From positions 1 through 64,000 of the forward strand of contig CAKKRE010000046.1 of the NCBI GenBank assembly GCA_919902505.1: a DNA stretch of 64,000 nucleotides. Reading direction: 5' to 3'. Of this stretch, positions 1 through 9,407 are shown one piece after another. The notes beneath the pieces are model-generated. The model saw only the letters and a list, made by a program, of their open reading frames with translations, did no database searches and was not told the origin of the DNA. Position 1 is the first letter of the stretch, and each line of letters begins with the position of its first letter. Made by a program: the position numbers and the translations under genes. This DNA comes from Nitrospiraceae bacterium. Lineage in GTDB: Bacteria > Nitrospirota > Nitrospiria > Nitrospirales > Nitrospiraceae.

Positions 1-1120
1 CGGTGAGCCGCACGTCGCTCATGGTGAGGTTCCCGCTGCCGTCGACCTCCATGACCCGATCGATGCCGCCGCCGCTGATGATGGTGCTGGCCATACCGGC
101 ACCGAGGATGGTGATATCCGTTTGAATGTCCAAGTCACCGGTCGCACTGCCGTCCTCGTTCGTCCCAGTGATCGTCAGTGTATAGGTACCTGCTCCCAGG
201 ATGATGGTGTCCGCACCAGCTGCATTATTTGCCGCGATGATGGCTTCGCGCAGGCTGGTCACACCGTCAGCGCCATTGATCACATCATTGGTGGTGGTGA
301 CCGTGTACGTCGCGAGTACGCCTTCCCACGCAGCTTGCGAGGCGTCAGCAACCACAATTGACGCTTCGATGGCACCGGTCGACGCTTCGAGAATCCAATT
401 TCCAAATTCAGTGGCGTGTCCAGTGCGGTCGGTACTCGCCGCGACATCGGCGCCGGTGAGCTGCGCCAATGTCTGCATCGCCAACTGCCCGGCCTCACCA
501 CGGCCGAAGTTGCAGCCATAGACGAGGATGTCGGCGTTTTGCGACAGGCTTAGACCGATCTGCTGGAACTGTTCTGCATAGCGCGTGCTGATCGAATCTT
601 GTGTCAGGAAGCTCGAGCCGAGATGTATCTCCGCCTCGGTCCCTTCGCCGATCAGATGGATCGCGGCGATGCCTGTCCGACCGGCCAGCACCTCGGCGAT
701 CTGCGCGATGCCGTCTCGTCGCCCATCAAGCAGGACGATCTCGGCTTCGGGATTGATGCCCTGGAGGAGGACTTGATAGTCGGCAATGGTCGAGTCGACG
801 AAGACGACTTCGCGACGCTGGATCGCCGGCGGATCGTAGGTGGAGATGGCGTCGAGAAGCGGATCGGGTGGAGCGGTGCCCGCATGGGACGTGTCGTGGG
901 AAGCGTCCGCACTCATCGCCGCGTCGGCCTGTTGTTTTGCGACATGCTCCGGGGCGAGTTCGGCCGCGGTCGCGGCGGCAGCCGCGTCGAACATGAGGCG
1001 CGGCTCCAACGCAAGCAAGGAGGCCTTCACCCCTCGAAACCGACCTGTTGGACGGCCCTTGCTGTTCGGCGCCTGCTGCTCCACGCCTGCCGGCTTCTTG
1101 GGCTGTGCTCGTCTTCCCAT
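1..1120 (-). CDS. LEPR-XLL / DUF4347 domain-containing large surface protein, N-terminal part (runs off left edge)
   Basis: Read by hand on the minus strand: MGRRAQPKKPAGVEQQAPNSKGRPTGRFRGVKASLLALEPRLMFDAAAAA..., then a DUF4347-like block (VVFVDSTIADYQVLLQGINPEAEIVLLDGRRDGIAQIAEVLAGRTGIAAIHLIGEGTEAEIHLGSSFL...DILVYGCNFGRGEAGQ) and a CSLREAI-like TSLREAIIAANNAAGADTIILGAGTYTLT start of a beta-helix. Open to position 1; absent from the ORF track because it is truncated. Confidence 0.85.
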   Translation of the reverse strand, partial: MGRRAQPKKPAGVEQQAPNSKGRPTGRFRGVKASLLALEPRLMFDAAAAATAAELAPEHVAKQQADAAMSADASHDTSHAGTAPPDPLLDAISTYDPPAIQRREVVFVDSTIADYQVLLQGINPEAEIVLLDGRRDGIAQIAEVLAGRTGIAAIHLIGEGTEAEIHLGSSFLTQDSISTRYAEQFQQIGLSLSQNADILVYGCNFGRGEAGQLAMQTLAQLTGADVAASTDRTGHATEFGNWILEASTGAIEASIVVADASQAAWEGVLATYTVTTTNDVINGADGVTSLREAIIAANNAAGADTIILGAGTYTLTITGTNEDGSATGDLDIQTDITILGAGMASTIISGGGIDRVMEVDGSGNLTMSDVRLT

Positions 1121-1341
1121 GCTCGCGTCTACTCTTCAGACCCCTCGGCCGATGCGATCGTACATCCCACCTTCGTGGCGTCAACCGATGGATTGCCTAA
1201 CCATCCATGTTCGATCCACGACCACCTGCTCACCATTGAGATACACCTACCCATACTGTCCTTTTCGTCCGAAATGGCACCCGACTTGAGGCGACCACCA
1301 GACGCCGCGCTGACAATTCGAACCGTCACGCACAATTCGGA

Positions 1342-1522
1342 CTAGCCCGGACTATTCATGAATGCCTGCTCCGTCGTCCGATCCTCTCGCCCGGCGTGTC
1401 TTTTCTCGTTCGGCCTCCTCGACGGACTGCACGTACGCCTACGTCGGCCTCGCTTGCGAGAAGCCCCGGCGGGCTTCGGTCTCGAACGCCTCGCGACGAC
1501 ATTCATGAATAGTCCGGGCTAG
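1342..1522 (+). repeat. MITE-like interspersed repeat, copy A (22-bp perfect terminal inversion including CTAG at both ends)
   Basis: CTAGCCCGGACTATTCATGAAT at 1342-1363 and its exact reverse complement ATTCATGAATAGTCCGGGCTAG at 1501-1522; interior shared with copies at 12833, 25577 and 41946. Confidence 0.9.
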
Positions 1523-1677
1523 GAGCCTGTCCGAGTAATCCTTCGTTGCGAGGCCGCAGGCTCGAAAAAACCGGAAACCAAGGCGGAAATACGTTGAGGA
1601 TTTTTTCGAGCCGAGAACGAAGCAGACAGCTGCAGATCATTTGCCGCAGTAGAATGGCATGACTCGGACAGGCTCCT
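1521..1677. repeat. Second, unrelated inverted-repeat element abutting copy A
   Basis: AGGAGCCTGTCCGAGT (1521-1536) and reverse complement ACTCGGACAGGCTCCT (1662-1677), with nested GGCTCGAAAAAA (1559-1570) / TTTTTTCGAGCC (1601-1612). Confidence 0.8.
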
Positions 1678-1681
1678 GGCC

Positions 1682-3808
1682 TCAGAAGCCGCTCTCCCGG
1701 GCTAAGACGGCGACCGTTCGATCCCAAACCCGTTTGGCGACGCTCCAGTGACGGCCCTCGACCTGCAGCGTTCCCGTGACAGCCTGATTCCACGCCGGTA
1801 CCGCTTCGAGCACCTGGACATGTACGCGGAAGATGGACCCATCCGGCCTGACCCTACCCTGAGGATCTTTGCGGGTCGCGATGCTTCCTCCATAGATCGA
1901 CGCGTAGTAAGGAAGGGCGACCGTCGTGTCATCGATCTGGCGAATTTCCTGCACACGAGCCGGCAGAGAATCACGGGTCAGATCTTTCGGAACGAATCGC
2001 GCGAGTTGTCCCGGTTCGAGATAGGCCAGTTCACTCTCCAGTGCGACGGCATCGATCCCGGCCTGCGCCAAGCCGATCACATAGGCTAACGCCAGCTTCT
2101 CGTTGACCCAGCGGCCTGGATGGAGGGATTCCGCGCAATCGGTCACCACCCCCGCCATCGGCGCCCTTACGATGAGGTGCTCGCGTTTCTCCAGCAGGCC
2201 TTGTCGCTCTGCCTTGCGCGATTGCAGCGATTCGCTGACGACGGCATTCTGCATCCGGTCGGTTTCGCTGGAGGCCTGCCGCCTTGCGCGAACTTCGAGG
2301 GCCTCGATCTGAATCTGCGTGCGCCGGAGATCCCGTTCGAGCTCCGGGGACTCAAGGGTCAGCAACATGTCGCCGGCCTGCACTCGTTGCCCATTGCGGA
2401 CCGTGACGGCGCGGACCCGCGCCGGAATCGGAGCATAGAGGGTGGCATAGGGTGAGGCCTGTACCACGGCCTGGAGTGAGACCTGCGAAGGCCACGGCAC
2501 GACCATCAGGGTGACCAGTGCGAGCGACACGAGTGCAGTGACCCAGGACCGACTCCCCACGGCCAACATGGATCGCTCCTGCCACCACCCATGGAGTTCA
2601 TGTCCGATCGGCAGCAGGATGAACCACATGATTTCGACGGCAAACAGGATCACACCCAAGGCCTTGAAGAAGAACGCATAGACAATCATGGCGATCCCGA
2701 GGAACACACCGAACCGATAGAGCCAGGTCGCCCACGCATAGAGAAGCAGTGTTCGCCGCAAGGCCGACGAAATGGCCTCCGGCGCCGCTGCACCCGGCGC
2801 AAATACCAGTTCGCGAAGTTTCCATCGGCCGAAGGCGAAGGCGCGGTCTTGCAGGTTGGGGACTCCCAGCCAGTCGGCCAGTAAGTAGTAGCCATCGAAT
2901 CGCATGAGTGGATTGAGGTTGATCGAGAGTCCGATCGCCCAACTGGCCGTGGCGACCACGAAGGCCAGGGTACGGGCTGTGCCATCGGGCAGGAAATTCC
3001 AGACCAAGGTGGCCACCGCGGCCAAGGCGAGTTCCACCACCATACCCGCGGCCCCGATCGCGAGCCGCTGACGTCGCGACGTCAGGCGCCAGGCGTCGGT
3101 GGTATCGGAATAGAGCACCGGAAAGAGCACGAGCAATGCCACGCCCATGGTCTGCACGCGACAGCCATACTTGGTCGCCGTGTAGGCATGCCCCAGTTCG
3201 TGCAACACTTTGATGCCGGCCAAGGCCGCAGCGGAGAGCACTGCGCCCTGGAACGTGAAGAAGGTGGGAAAGGTCGACACGAACGTCTCCCACTGTCGAC
3301 CGACCAGATACAACCCGCTCACCCCGAGCAACAGCACGAGCCAGGCGGCGCCCCGCGTAAACAAGGGCGCGACCAGCGGGAGGGTCGCTCGAAGGAACCG
3401 TTCCGGTCTGACGAGTGGGAGGCGAACGAACAGGTAGTGGTGGAGCAGCCACGCCCCCCATCCCTGTCGCCTCGCTTCGGCCTGGGCGGCATAGTCCCGG
3501 CTACTGCCGCTGGGCGTCTCTTCGGTGAGGTTGTTGACGAAGAGAAACGTGATGAGGTCTTGGACGTCTTGCTCGGTCGCCCGACAGGTGGTCTCACTCT
3601 GAACGGAGCGGATGACCCGGTCGATCGATCCGCATGCCCATCGCTCCAGCAGTTGATGCGCCGTCCAATCGATCTGAAAATACCGGTTCCGAACGGGATC
3701 GACGATCGTCCACATCGGTTGTCCATCCGGGGTAGGCGTCGACTCGAGACAGTGCAGATTGGCGCGAAGTCTCGGCAGCGGGCGCGCAGGCGATGGCCCC
3801 ATCGACAT
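1682..3808 (-). CDS. PqqD-like / M50 zinc metalloprotease / HlyD-like fusion membrane protein
   Basis: HELGHAYTATKYG (HExxH) and NPLMRFDGYYLLADWLG (M50 second motif) in a polytopic region; N-terminal PqqD-like helical domain; C-terminal biotinyl-lipoyl/HlyD segment (YAPIPARVRAVTVRNGQRVQAGDMLLTLES). Confidence 0.85.
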   Translation of the reverse strand: MSMGPSPARPLPRLRANLHCLESTPTPDGQPMWTIVDPVRNRYFQIDWTAHQLLERWACGSIDRVIRSVQSETTCRATEQDVQDLITFLFVNNLTEETPSGSSRDYAAQAEARRQGWGAWLLHHYLFVRLPLVRPERFLRATLPLVAPLFTRGAAWLVLLLGVSGLYLVGRQWETFVSTFPTFFTFQGAVLSAAALAGIKVLHELGHAYTATKYGCRVQTMGVALLVLFPVLYSDTTDAWRLTSRRQRLAIGAAGMVVELALAAVATLVWNFLPDGTARTLAFVVATASWAIGLSINLNPLMRFDGYYLLADWLGVPNLQDRAFAFGRWKLRELVFAPGAAAPEAISSALRRTLLLYAWATWLYRFGVFLGIAMIVYAFFFKALGVILFAVEIMWFILLPIGHELHGWWQERSMLAVGSRSWVTALVSLALVTLMVVPWPSQVSLQAVVQASPYATLYAPIPARVRAVTVRNGQRVQAGDMLLTLESPELERDLRRTQIQIEALEVRARRQASSETDRMQNAVVSESLQSRKAERQGLLEKREHLIVRAPMAGVVTDCAESLHPGRWVNEKLALAYVIGLAQAGIDAVALESELAYLEPGQLARFVPKDLTRDSLPARVQEIRQIDDTTVALPYYASIYGGSIATRKDPQGRVRPDGSIFRVHVQVLEAVPAWNQAVTGTLQVEGRHWSVAKRVWDRTVAVLARESGF

Positions 3809-3811
3809 GGA

Positions 3812-5212
3812 TCACCACCCCACGAATTGGCGAAGGGCGGACAGCGGACGCCGGAACAGGAGGAATGCCAACGGGCCTTGCTTCCCATACATCTTGGCGG
3901 TGCCTTGCCACCCGATTCGGACCGTTCGATTCGGGCCCGTCAGCCCGGCGGTCACGTGATAGGCCAGCTGATCGCCGGGAAGCACTTCGGCATGGTATCC
4001 GGCATGCGTCACCTTGGCTTCGTACGTCTCGAGCGGCTTCGCGTCGAAAAACACCGCCACGTCCGCATCTTCCTGCAGCATCATCGCATCGTTGACGGCC
4101 AAGTCGATGCGTAATTCCAGCTGCGCAGGATCGGCGATCTCCATAATCCGTTCTCCCACGACCACCGGTTTCCCGACCCAATCGGCCCGATCGGTATAAA
4201 GGAGCAGGCCGGACCGCAACGCCTTGATCTCCACTCGATCCAGGAGTTCCTTCGCATAGTCTCGCTCGGTCTCTTTGAGACGGGCTTCTGCCTCCAGAAG
4301 AGGCACTTCGGCCTTGCGCTGTGGGTCGAGGAATCCCGATTGAACGGCTTGGCGGTGCTCCGCCTTCGCGACCGCGAGCTGCTTGTCTGCGACGTGATAC
4401 TGATTGCGCACATTCGTGTCTTCGTACCGCACGATCGTCTGCCCCTCGACGACCATGGTGTTCGGCGGGACGAGGACCTCCGCCAGCACGCCGTCCATCG
4501 GTGCCGTCACCACGGCCGGCTCTTTGGCGACGACCTTGACCGGGGCCAACGTCGAGAGGGGCACCGGGATACAGAGCGCCAGCAAAACACCGACGACGAC
4601 AAGCCAGGTCACCGGACGAGGCGGCATCCAGGTTCCGAATGGGCCGGGCTTCGCCAGGGCCTTCCACGCATGGGCATAGGTTTCGACCAGCCGTTGTACA
4701 ATTTGAATCTCGTTCTCCTGCCAGGGCCGATCACGGTCGAGCCACAGCCCCCCGAGCAGGGACTGGTCGGGATGACGCAGGGGGCACCAGAGGGCGTGCG
4801 CACCGCCAAATTCTTTCCATCCGTCCCGGAGGGAGGGAGGGCCGTCTTCAGCGGAAACTCGCATCGGCCCCTCAACGTCAGGACCTGTCCCGATATTCCG
4901 CACCACCTGCTCCAGCCATCGCATCATCGGCGCATCGCGCTCCACGAGGGACAGGCTGGAGGCCGCATGAACCTGGTAGGGCGAGGTGGGACGCCTGCCT
5001 GCGCCAAGCAGAAAGGCCTGACGGTAGGCGATGAGGCGCCGCGTTTCGTTGACGATGAAAAACTCTAGCGCGTTGGCGGTGGGTTGCGCTCGTGCCTGAC
5101 CTTCCAGTTGGAGCAGGATCGTCAGGGCCGGCGTTCCTGGCGGCGCATCGTTCTGGTTTCCCGACGTAGCGCCTGAGAATTCCCTGCGAGGACTGTGGAG
5201 CACGTTCTGCAT
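3812..5212 (-). CDS. HlyD-family adaptor with N-terminal GAF-like domain
   Basis: GAF-like N-terminus (ALWCPLRHPDQSLLGGLWLDRDRPWQENEIQIVQRL), one TM helix, then HlyD barrel-sandwich (VTAPMDGVLAEVLVPPNTMVVEGQTIVRYEDTN). Four bp from the M50 gene. Confidence 0.8.
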   Translation of the reverse strand: MQNVLHSPRREFSGATSGNQNDAPPGTPALTILLQLEGQARAQPTANALEFFIVNETRRLIAYRQAFLLGAGRRPTSPYQVHAASSLSLVERDAPMMRWLEQVVRNIGTGPDVEGPMRVSAEDGPPSLRDGWKEFGGAHALWCPLRHPDQSLLGGLWLDRDRPWQENEIQIVQRLVETYAHAWKALAKPGPFGTWMPPRPVTWLVVVGVLLALCIPVPLSTLAPVKVVAKEPAVVTAPMDGVLAEVLVPPNTMVVEGQTIVRYEDTNVRNQYHVADKQLAVAKAEHRQAVQSGFLDPQRKAEVPLLEAEARLKETERDYAKELLDRVEIKALRSGLLLYTDRADWVGKPVVVGERIMEIADPAQLELRIDLAVNDAMMLQEDADVAVFFDAKPLETYEAKVTHAGYHAEVLPGDQLAYHVTAGLTGPNRTVRIGWQGTAKMYGKQGPLAFLLFRRPLSALRQFVGW

Positions 5213-5257
5213 AGGACGACCGTCGTGCTGCTGATTAGCGGATCGCTGCGTCCACGG

Positions 5258-6052
5258 TTAGGGGTGTGGAACGGGAAAACTTGCCGTGCCGCTCATCCCT
5301 GCCAACACCTCGGGAGGGAGCTTCTCAAACCGGCCCGTGACCTTGATGGTTTGACTGGCCGGGTCGACATTGGCCCCCAGTTCCTTGACCACCGCGGGAT
5401 AGGGGCGTCCGGTTTCATCCACCGAGAAGACAAACGGTCCCCCTCTGGTCAACCAGCTCAGTGAATTCGACGGCAAGACCAGTTCGATCTCCAAGCTGGT
5501 GTCATCCAGCAGGCTGAGCAACTTGTCGTTCGGAAAAACGTTTTCATATTCGTGGACCAAGACCTCTACGATCCGTCCCGAGAACGGCGCCGTGATGTCA
5601 CACCCCCGCACGTTCAGTTCCATGATCCGGATGCCAGCCAACGCTTTTTTCGCCTCGGCCGCCGAAACTTCGACTTCCAATTGGCCGACGGCATGGAGTG
5701 TGGCCAGCTGAAGATTGTTCCGATGGGTCTTTTCTTTCGCTTCGTGTTCCGCCATCGCCCCTGCGAGCTCCGCTCGGTACTTGTCGCAATCGATTTGGAC
5801 GAGCGAACTCCCCTTCTTGAACCGTGCCCCTTCTCGGAACGGCAATCGCTTGACGCGACCTTGAATCTGACTGAATAACACCGCCTGCGTGGCGGCCTTG
5901 ACGATGCCGCGCATCGCCTGGAGCTCGCTACGTACCGCCTGCGACGACGGCTCATGCTTGGCCTCCCCACGGGCCTGGCCGGGCACACACAGGAGGCTTC
6001 CCGCCAGAACGAGACAGACGTTACTGAGCCATCGGACGAATCGTGGGGACAT
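5258..6052 (-). CDS. HlyD/RND-type periplasmic adaptor protein
   Basis: Signal peptide, short coiled coil, barrel-sandwich motifs (GRVKRLPFREGARFKKGSSLVQIDCDKYRAEL; CDITAPFSGRIVEVLVHEYENV). Confidence 0.8.
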   Translation of the reverse strand: MSPRFVRWLSNVCLVLAGSLLCVPGQARGEAKHEPSSQAVRSELQAMRGIVKAATQAVLFSQIQGRVKRLPFREGARFKKGSSLVQIDCDKYRAELAGAMAEHEAKEKTHRNNLQLATLHAVGQLEVEVSAAEAKKALAGIRIMELNVRGCDITAPFSGRIVEVLVHEYENVFPNDKLLSLLDDTSLEIELVLPSNSLSWLTRGGPFVFSVDETGRPYPAVVKELGANVDPASQTIKVTGRFEKLPPEVLAGMSGTASFPVPHP

Positions 6053-7559
6053 CCTGTTCCTTCCTGTTCACTGGGGCCAGGGCGACCGTCTCCGACTGTT
6101 CCCAGTGTGCTCGAATCGCCTGGGCCAACTCCGCGACGTGCTGACTCGGTGTCATCGACGGTACGGCGTCCTCTCCGATGGCCGCCATCAGGTTGCCTTG
6201 CGCGGCCTCGACGGCGGAACGCGCCACGTCGAGGCGCACCTCGGCGAGCACCTCGTTGACTTTTTCACGAATCAGGTTGAGATCGCTCGTGCTGCGGGTC
6301 AGCCAACCGCGCTGCGTCTGATCGGCGATTTGAACTTGGGTGACTTGATACCGCGCGGCATTGTCCAGTTCTTGACGCGAGTACGCGAGTTGCGTGGCTC
6401 CGACATGCACCTCCGTCAAGACGGTCATGGATGTGGCCAAGCTTTGAGTCTTCAACACGTCGTCCTGGGTCTGAATGACTTTCGCTTTGGCACGTTGGCT
6501 GAAGACGTTGAGCAGATTCCAGCTGACCTGCGAGGCGTAGCCGAGCCAGTTCTGGTACAGAAAGAAACTGTTACTGCTGTAGTTCCCGCCGAATTGGGCG
6601 CGCAAATTGGGGAACATTTGCAGGAGGGCGACTTTCGCTTCCTTGACGTTGACTCGCTTCTGATAATCGATGGTGCGGAGTTCCGGCCGGTTCATGAGAG
6701 CCTGTTGCTCAAGATGGTCGATGTCGAGATTGGCAACGGGGACGGCATGACCGGCGGCCGGCATCGTCAGCTGATAGTAGGCGTCGGGCTGAAGATTCAT
6801 CAGTGACGCCAGCTGCACCTTCGCGATATTCAATTCCCGGTAGAGCCGCTGGACTTCACGCTGAATATTGAGCAGATCGCGCTGGTAGTTGAGCGGGGCG
6901 AGCGGCGACTGAAGCTTCCTATCGTAAATGGTCCGGGTGTTCGCCAACGCTTTGGCGACCTGATCGTCCAACAACGCCACCTTGCCGATCAATCGATCGG
7001 CGCTTGCTGCCCGCCAAAACGCGTTGCGGACGTCCTGTATCAGTCGAATGGCCTGCCGCCGCTTTTCTTCCTGCGCGATCAGGACGTTATCCGCCGCTTG
7101 CTGCGCCCGCACATAGGAAAGGCCGAAATCCAACACGTCCCAACTCAAGTATAGATTTCCGGTAAAGATGTTCCGATCAGCGGAGGTGACCGGTTCCAGG
7201 ATCTGCCGACCGGTAAGGAGCGAGACGGCGGTGCCGCCGCTGAAGTTGTTGCGACCATCGTACCCGGCATTCGCCGCAAGCTGAGGCAGAAGCGAATAGT
7301 GCGCGAGGTCCAGTTGCTGGTGCGCAAACATGGTCTGCATCACCTTCACTCGACTGTCCAAGTTATATTTCAACGCGCGGGCCATGGCTTCGTAGAGATC
7401 GATGGGACCGGTCACCGGCTCCTGATCCGCGTGAAGAGCCTGGAGATCACCCACAACGCGCAAGCGGATTTCTTCGTCCGTCAGCGGATGCGGCTTGATC
7501 GTGCAGGAGGTCAGGACGAGGAGAACACAGCCCATCGCTATGGCATAAAGACGATTCAT
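6021..7559 (-). CDS. TolC-family outer membrane efflux protein
   Basis: Lipoprotein-type N-terminus (LVLTSCTIKP), paired coiled-coil repeats typical of OEP/TolC; overlaps the downstream adaptor start. Confidence 0.85.
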   Translation of the reverse strand: MNRLYAIAMGCVLLVLTSCTIKPHPLTDEEIRLRVVGDLQALHADQEPVTGPIDLYEAMARALKYNLDSRVKVMQTMFAHQQLDLAHYSLLPQLAANAGYDGRNNFSGGTAVSLLTGRQILEPVTSADRNIFTGNLYLSWDVLDFGLSYVRAQQAADNVLIAQEEKRRQAIRLIQDVRNAFWRAASADRLIGKVALLDDQVAKALANTRTIYDRKLQSPLAPLNYQRDLLNIQREVQRLYRELNIAKVQLASLMNLQPDAYYQLTMPAAGHAVPVANLDIDHLEQQALMNRPELRTIDYQKRVNVKEAKVALLQMFPNLRAQFGGNYSSNSFFLYQNWLGYASQVSWNLLNVFSQRAKAKVIQTQDDVLKTQSLATSMTVLTEVHVGATQLAYSRQELDNAARYQVTQVQIADQTQRGWLTRSTSDLNLIREKVNEVLAEVRLDVARSAVEAAQGNLMAAIGEDAVPSMTPSQHVAELAQAIRAHWEQSETVALAPVNRKEQDVPTIRPMAQ

Positions 7560-8057
7560 TGCCTTTCCTATCGGTTGTTCGCGATCCTTTCTTTACTCAC
7601 ATTCAAGCACCTCCTTGAATGGTCATCTATGTAATGCCTTTCACGACGGCATCATTCTCCCATGGATTACGTACGTCATTTCCACCGTGGATCGGATTAC
7701 GCGACGGGTCGCCCCTCACACCACTCGCGGACGACCGAACGAGAACAGCCCTGCCGCTACACCAGGCCCCTGGCGTAGCGGTCCCCGAGGAAGCCGATGA
7801 GCCAGGAGGCCGCGACGAAGCCCGGCGGCGAGAACAGGATGCGGATTGGCGTGGGATGTTGCATGCGGTGGCTCCGCGCCGGAACCTGCACAGTTTTACG
7901 CGATAGGGAACGCCTGAAACGCCGCCGCAGATAAGGCTGTCACACAGGATCGCGTCACAGAAGGACTCACTTGAATGTGCGAAGACCTACATTTGCTACA
8001 ATGTCGCCCGAACCGAATATCTTGCGGCACCCCACCATGTGCAGAGGAGTCTTTGCG

Positions 8058-9089
8058 ATGATCGACCTTCGCAGCGATACCGTCACCAGACCATCCCCTG
8101 CCATGCGCGACGCCATGGCCCGCGCGGAGGTGGGTGACGATGTGTACGGGGAAGACCCGACCGTCAACCGGCTGCAGGAAGCCGGAGCCGCGCTGGTCGG
8201 CAAACGGGCCGCGCTCTTCGTCCCCTCGGGCACCGCCGGCAACCAACTCTGCCTTCGCGCCCAGACGGAACCGGGGCAGGAAGTCATTGTTGAAAGCACC
8301 TCCCACATCGTTCGTTATGAGGTGGGCGCGGCGGCGGCACTGGCCGGAGTGCAACTCCATTGGGTCACCGGCGCGCGAGGACTCATCACGGCGGAGCAGG
8401 TCGAGGCCGCCGTTCGCCCCAAAGATACGTACAGCATTCAGAGCGCGCTCATCTGTCTCGAAACTACCCACAATGCCGGAGGCGGCACGGCATACCCGCT
8501 GGCAACGATCCAAGCCATCCGTGAGGTGGCGTCCGCCCACGGGGTCCCCATGCATCTGGACGGGGCCCGGCTGTTCAACGCGGTCGTGGCCTCGGGAGTG
8601 TCGGCAGCCGAGTATGCACAGCACTTCGAAACGGTCACCTTCTGCCTCTCGAAGGGGCTCGGCGCCCCGGCCGGCGCATTGATTGCGACCGACGATCGCC
8701 TGCTGCTGGAGCGAATCCGCCGGTTCCGCCGCATGTATGGAGGGGCCATGCGCCAGGCCGGTATCCTGGCGGCAGCAGGACTCTATGCCTTGGAACACAA
8801 CATTCAGCGGCTCGCGGACGATCATGCCCATGCGCGACAACTCGCGGCGCGGCTGCAACAGATGCCCGGGATCTCGATCGATCCAGAAACCGTCGAAACC
8901 AACATTCTGTTCTTCGACGTGATCAGTCAGAAAATGCCGGCGAAGGAATTCGCTGCAGCCCTCAAACAGGAAGGCCTGTTGCTCAACGCCGTCGGCGCCC
9001 GCCGCTGTCGCGCCGTCACGCACCTCGACGTACCGGCCGAAGCGATCGAACAAGCCGCCGAGAAAATCGCACGTGTACTCGATCGCTAA
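8058..9089 (+). CDS. ltaE: Low-specificity L-threonine aldolase
   Basis: MIDLRSDTVTRPSPAMRDAMARAEVGDDVYGEDPTVNRLQE and SKGLGAPAGALI (PLP-lysine region); track ORF starts earlier at 7971. Confidence 0.93.
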   Translation: MIDLRSDTVTRPSPAMRDAMARAEVGDDVYGEDPTVNRLQEAGAALVGKRAALFVPSGTAGNQLCLRAQTEPGQEVIVESTSHIVRYEVGAAAALAGVQLHWVTGARGLITAEQVEAAVRPKDTYSIQSALICLETTHNAGGGTAYPLATIQAIREVASAHGVPMHLDGARLFNAVVASGVSAAEYAQHFETVTFCLSKGLGAPAGALIATDDRLLLERIRRFRRMYGGAMRQAGILAAAGLYALEHNIQRLADDHAHARQLAARLQQMPGISIDPETVETNILFFDVISQKMPAKEFAAALKQEGLLLNAVGARRCRAVTHLDVPAEAIEQAAEKIARVLDR

Positions 9090-9162
9090 CCCCTCCTCAC
9101 ATTGACAGTCCGTCTGCCCCCTCATAAAATGCCTCCACCGTAGATACACCAGAGGGGGATGC

Positions 9163-9390
9163 GTGCCGCTCGAAGTCGTCTCGTTTCAGCTGATCAACCG
9201 GATTCTCGATGTGACAGACGGGTTGGGACTCAATCGCGAGTGGGTGGAAATTCCTCTTTCGCCTGAATCCCCAGGCCTGGTCCGCAAACTCCCGAATGGA
9301 AAACTTGAAATCATCGTCGATGCCGACCAGCCTTTCGATACCTGGCTCGGCACCCTCGAACAACAGATACAACGCGCGCAGGCCACCTGA
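9163..9390 (+). CDS. Hypothetical protein (75 aa)
   Basis: GTG start after AGAGGGGG; compact ORF upstream of the nucleotidyltransferase gene. Confidence 0.5.
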   Translation: MPLEVVSFQLINRILDVTDGLGLNREWVEIPLSPESPGLVRKLPNGKLEIIVDADQPFDTWLGTLEQQIQRAQAT

Positions 9391-9407
9391 CACGCCGAAG
9401 GATAGAC

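Noticed and set aside
2598-4667. Minus-strand ORFs of 287 and 357 aa in alternative frames
   Set aside because: Out-of-frame overlaps with the M50-HlyD and GAF-HlyD genes; Arg/Gly-rich artefacts.
7615-7906. Small ORFs, and a 16-bp match (CCGAACGAGAACAGCC) to repeat copy D
   Set aside because: No inverted ends or flanking tetramers; too short to call a repeat fragment, and ORFs lack support.
7896-9149. 417-aa minus-strand ORF
   Set aside because: Antisense shadow of ltaE, whose plus-strand product has clear family motifs.
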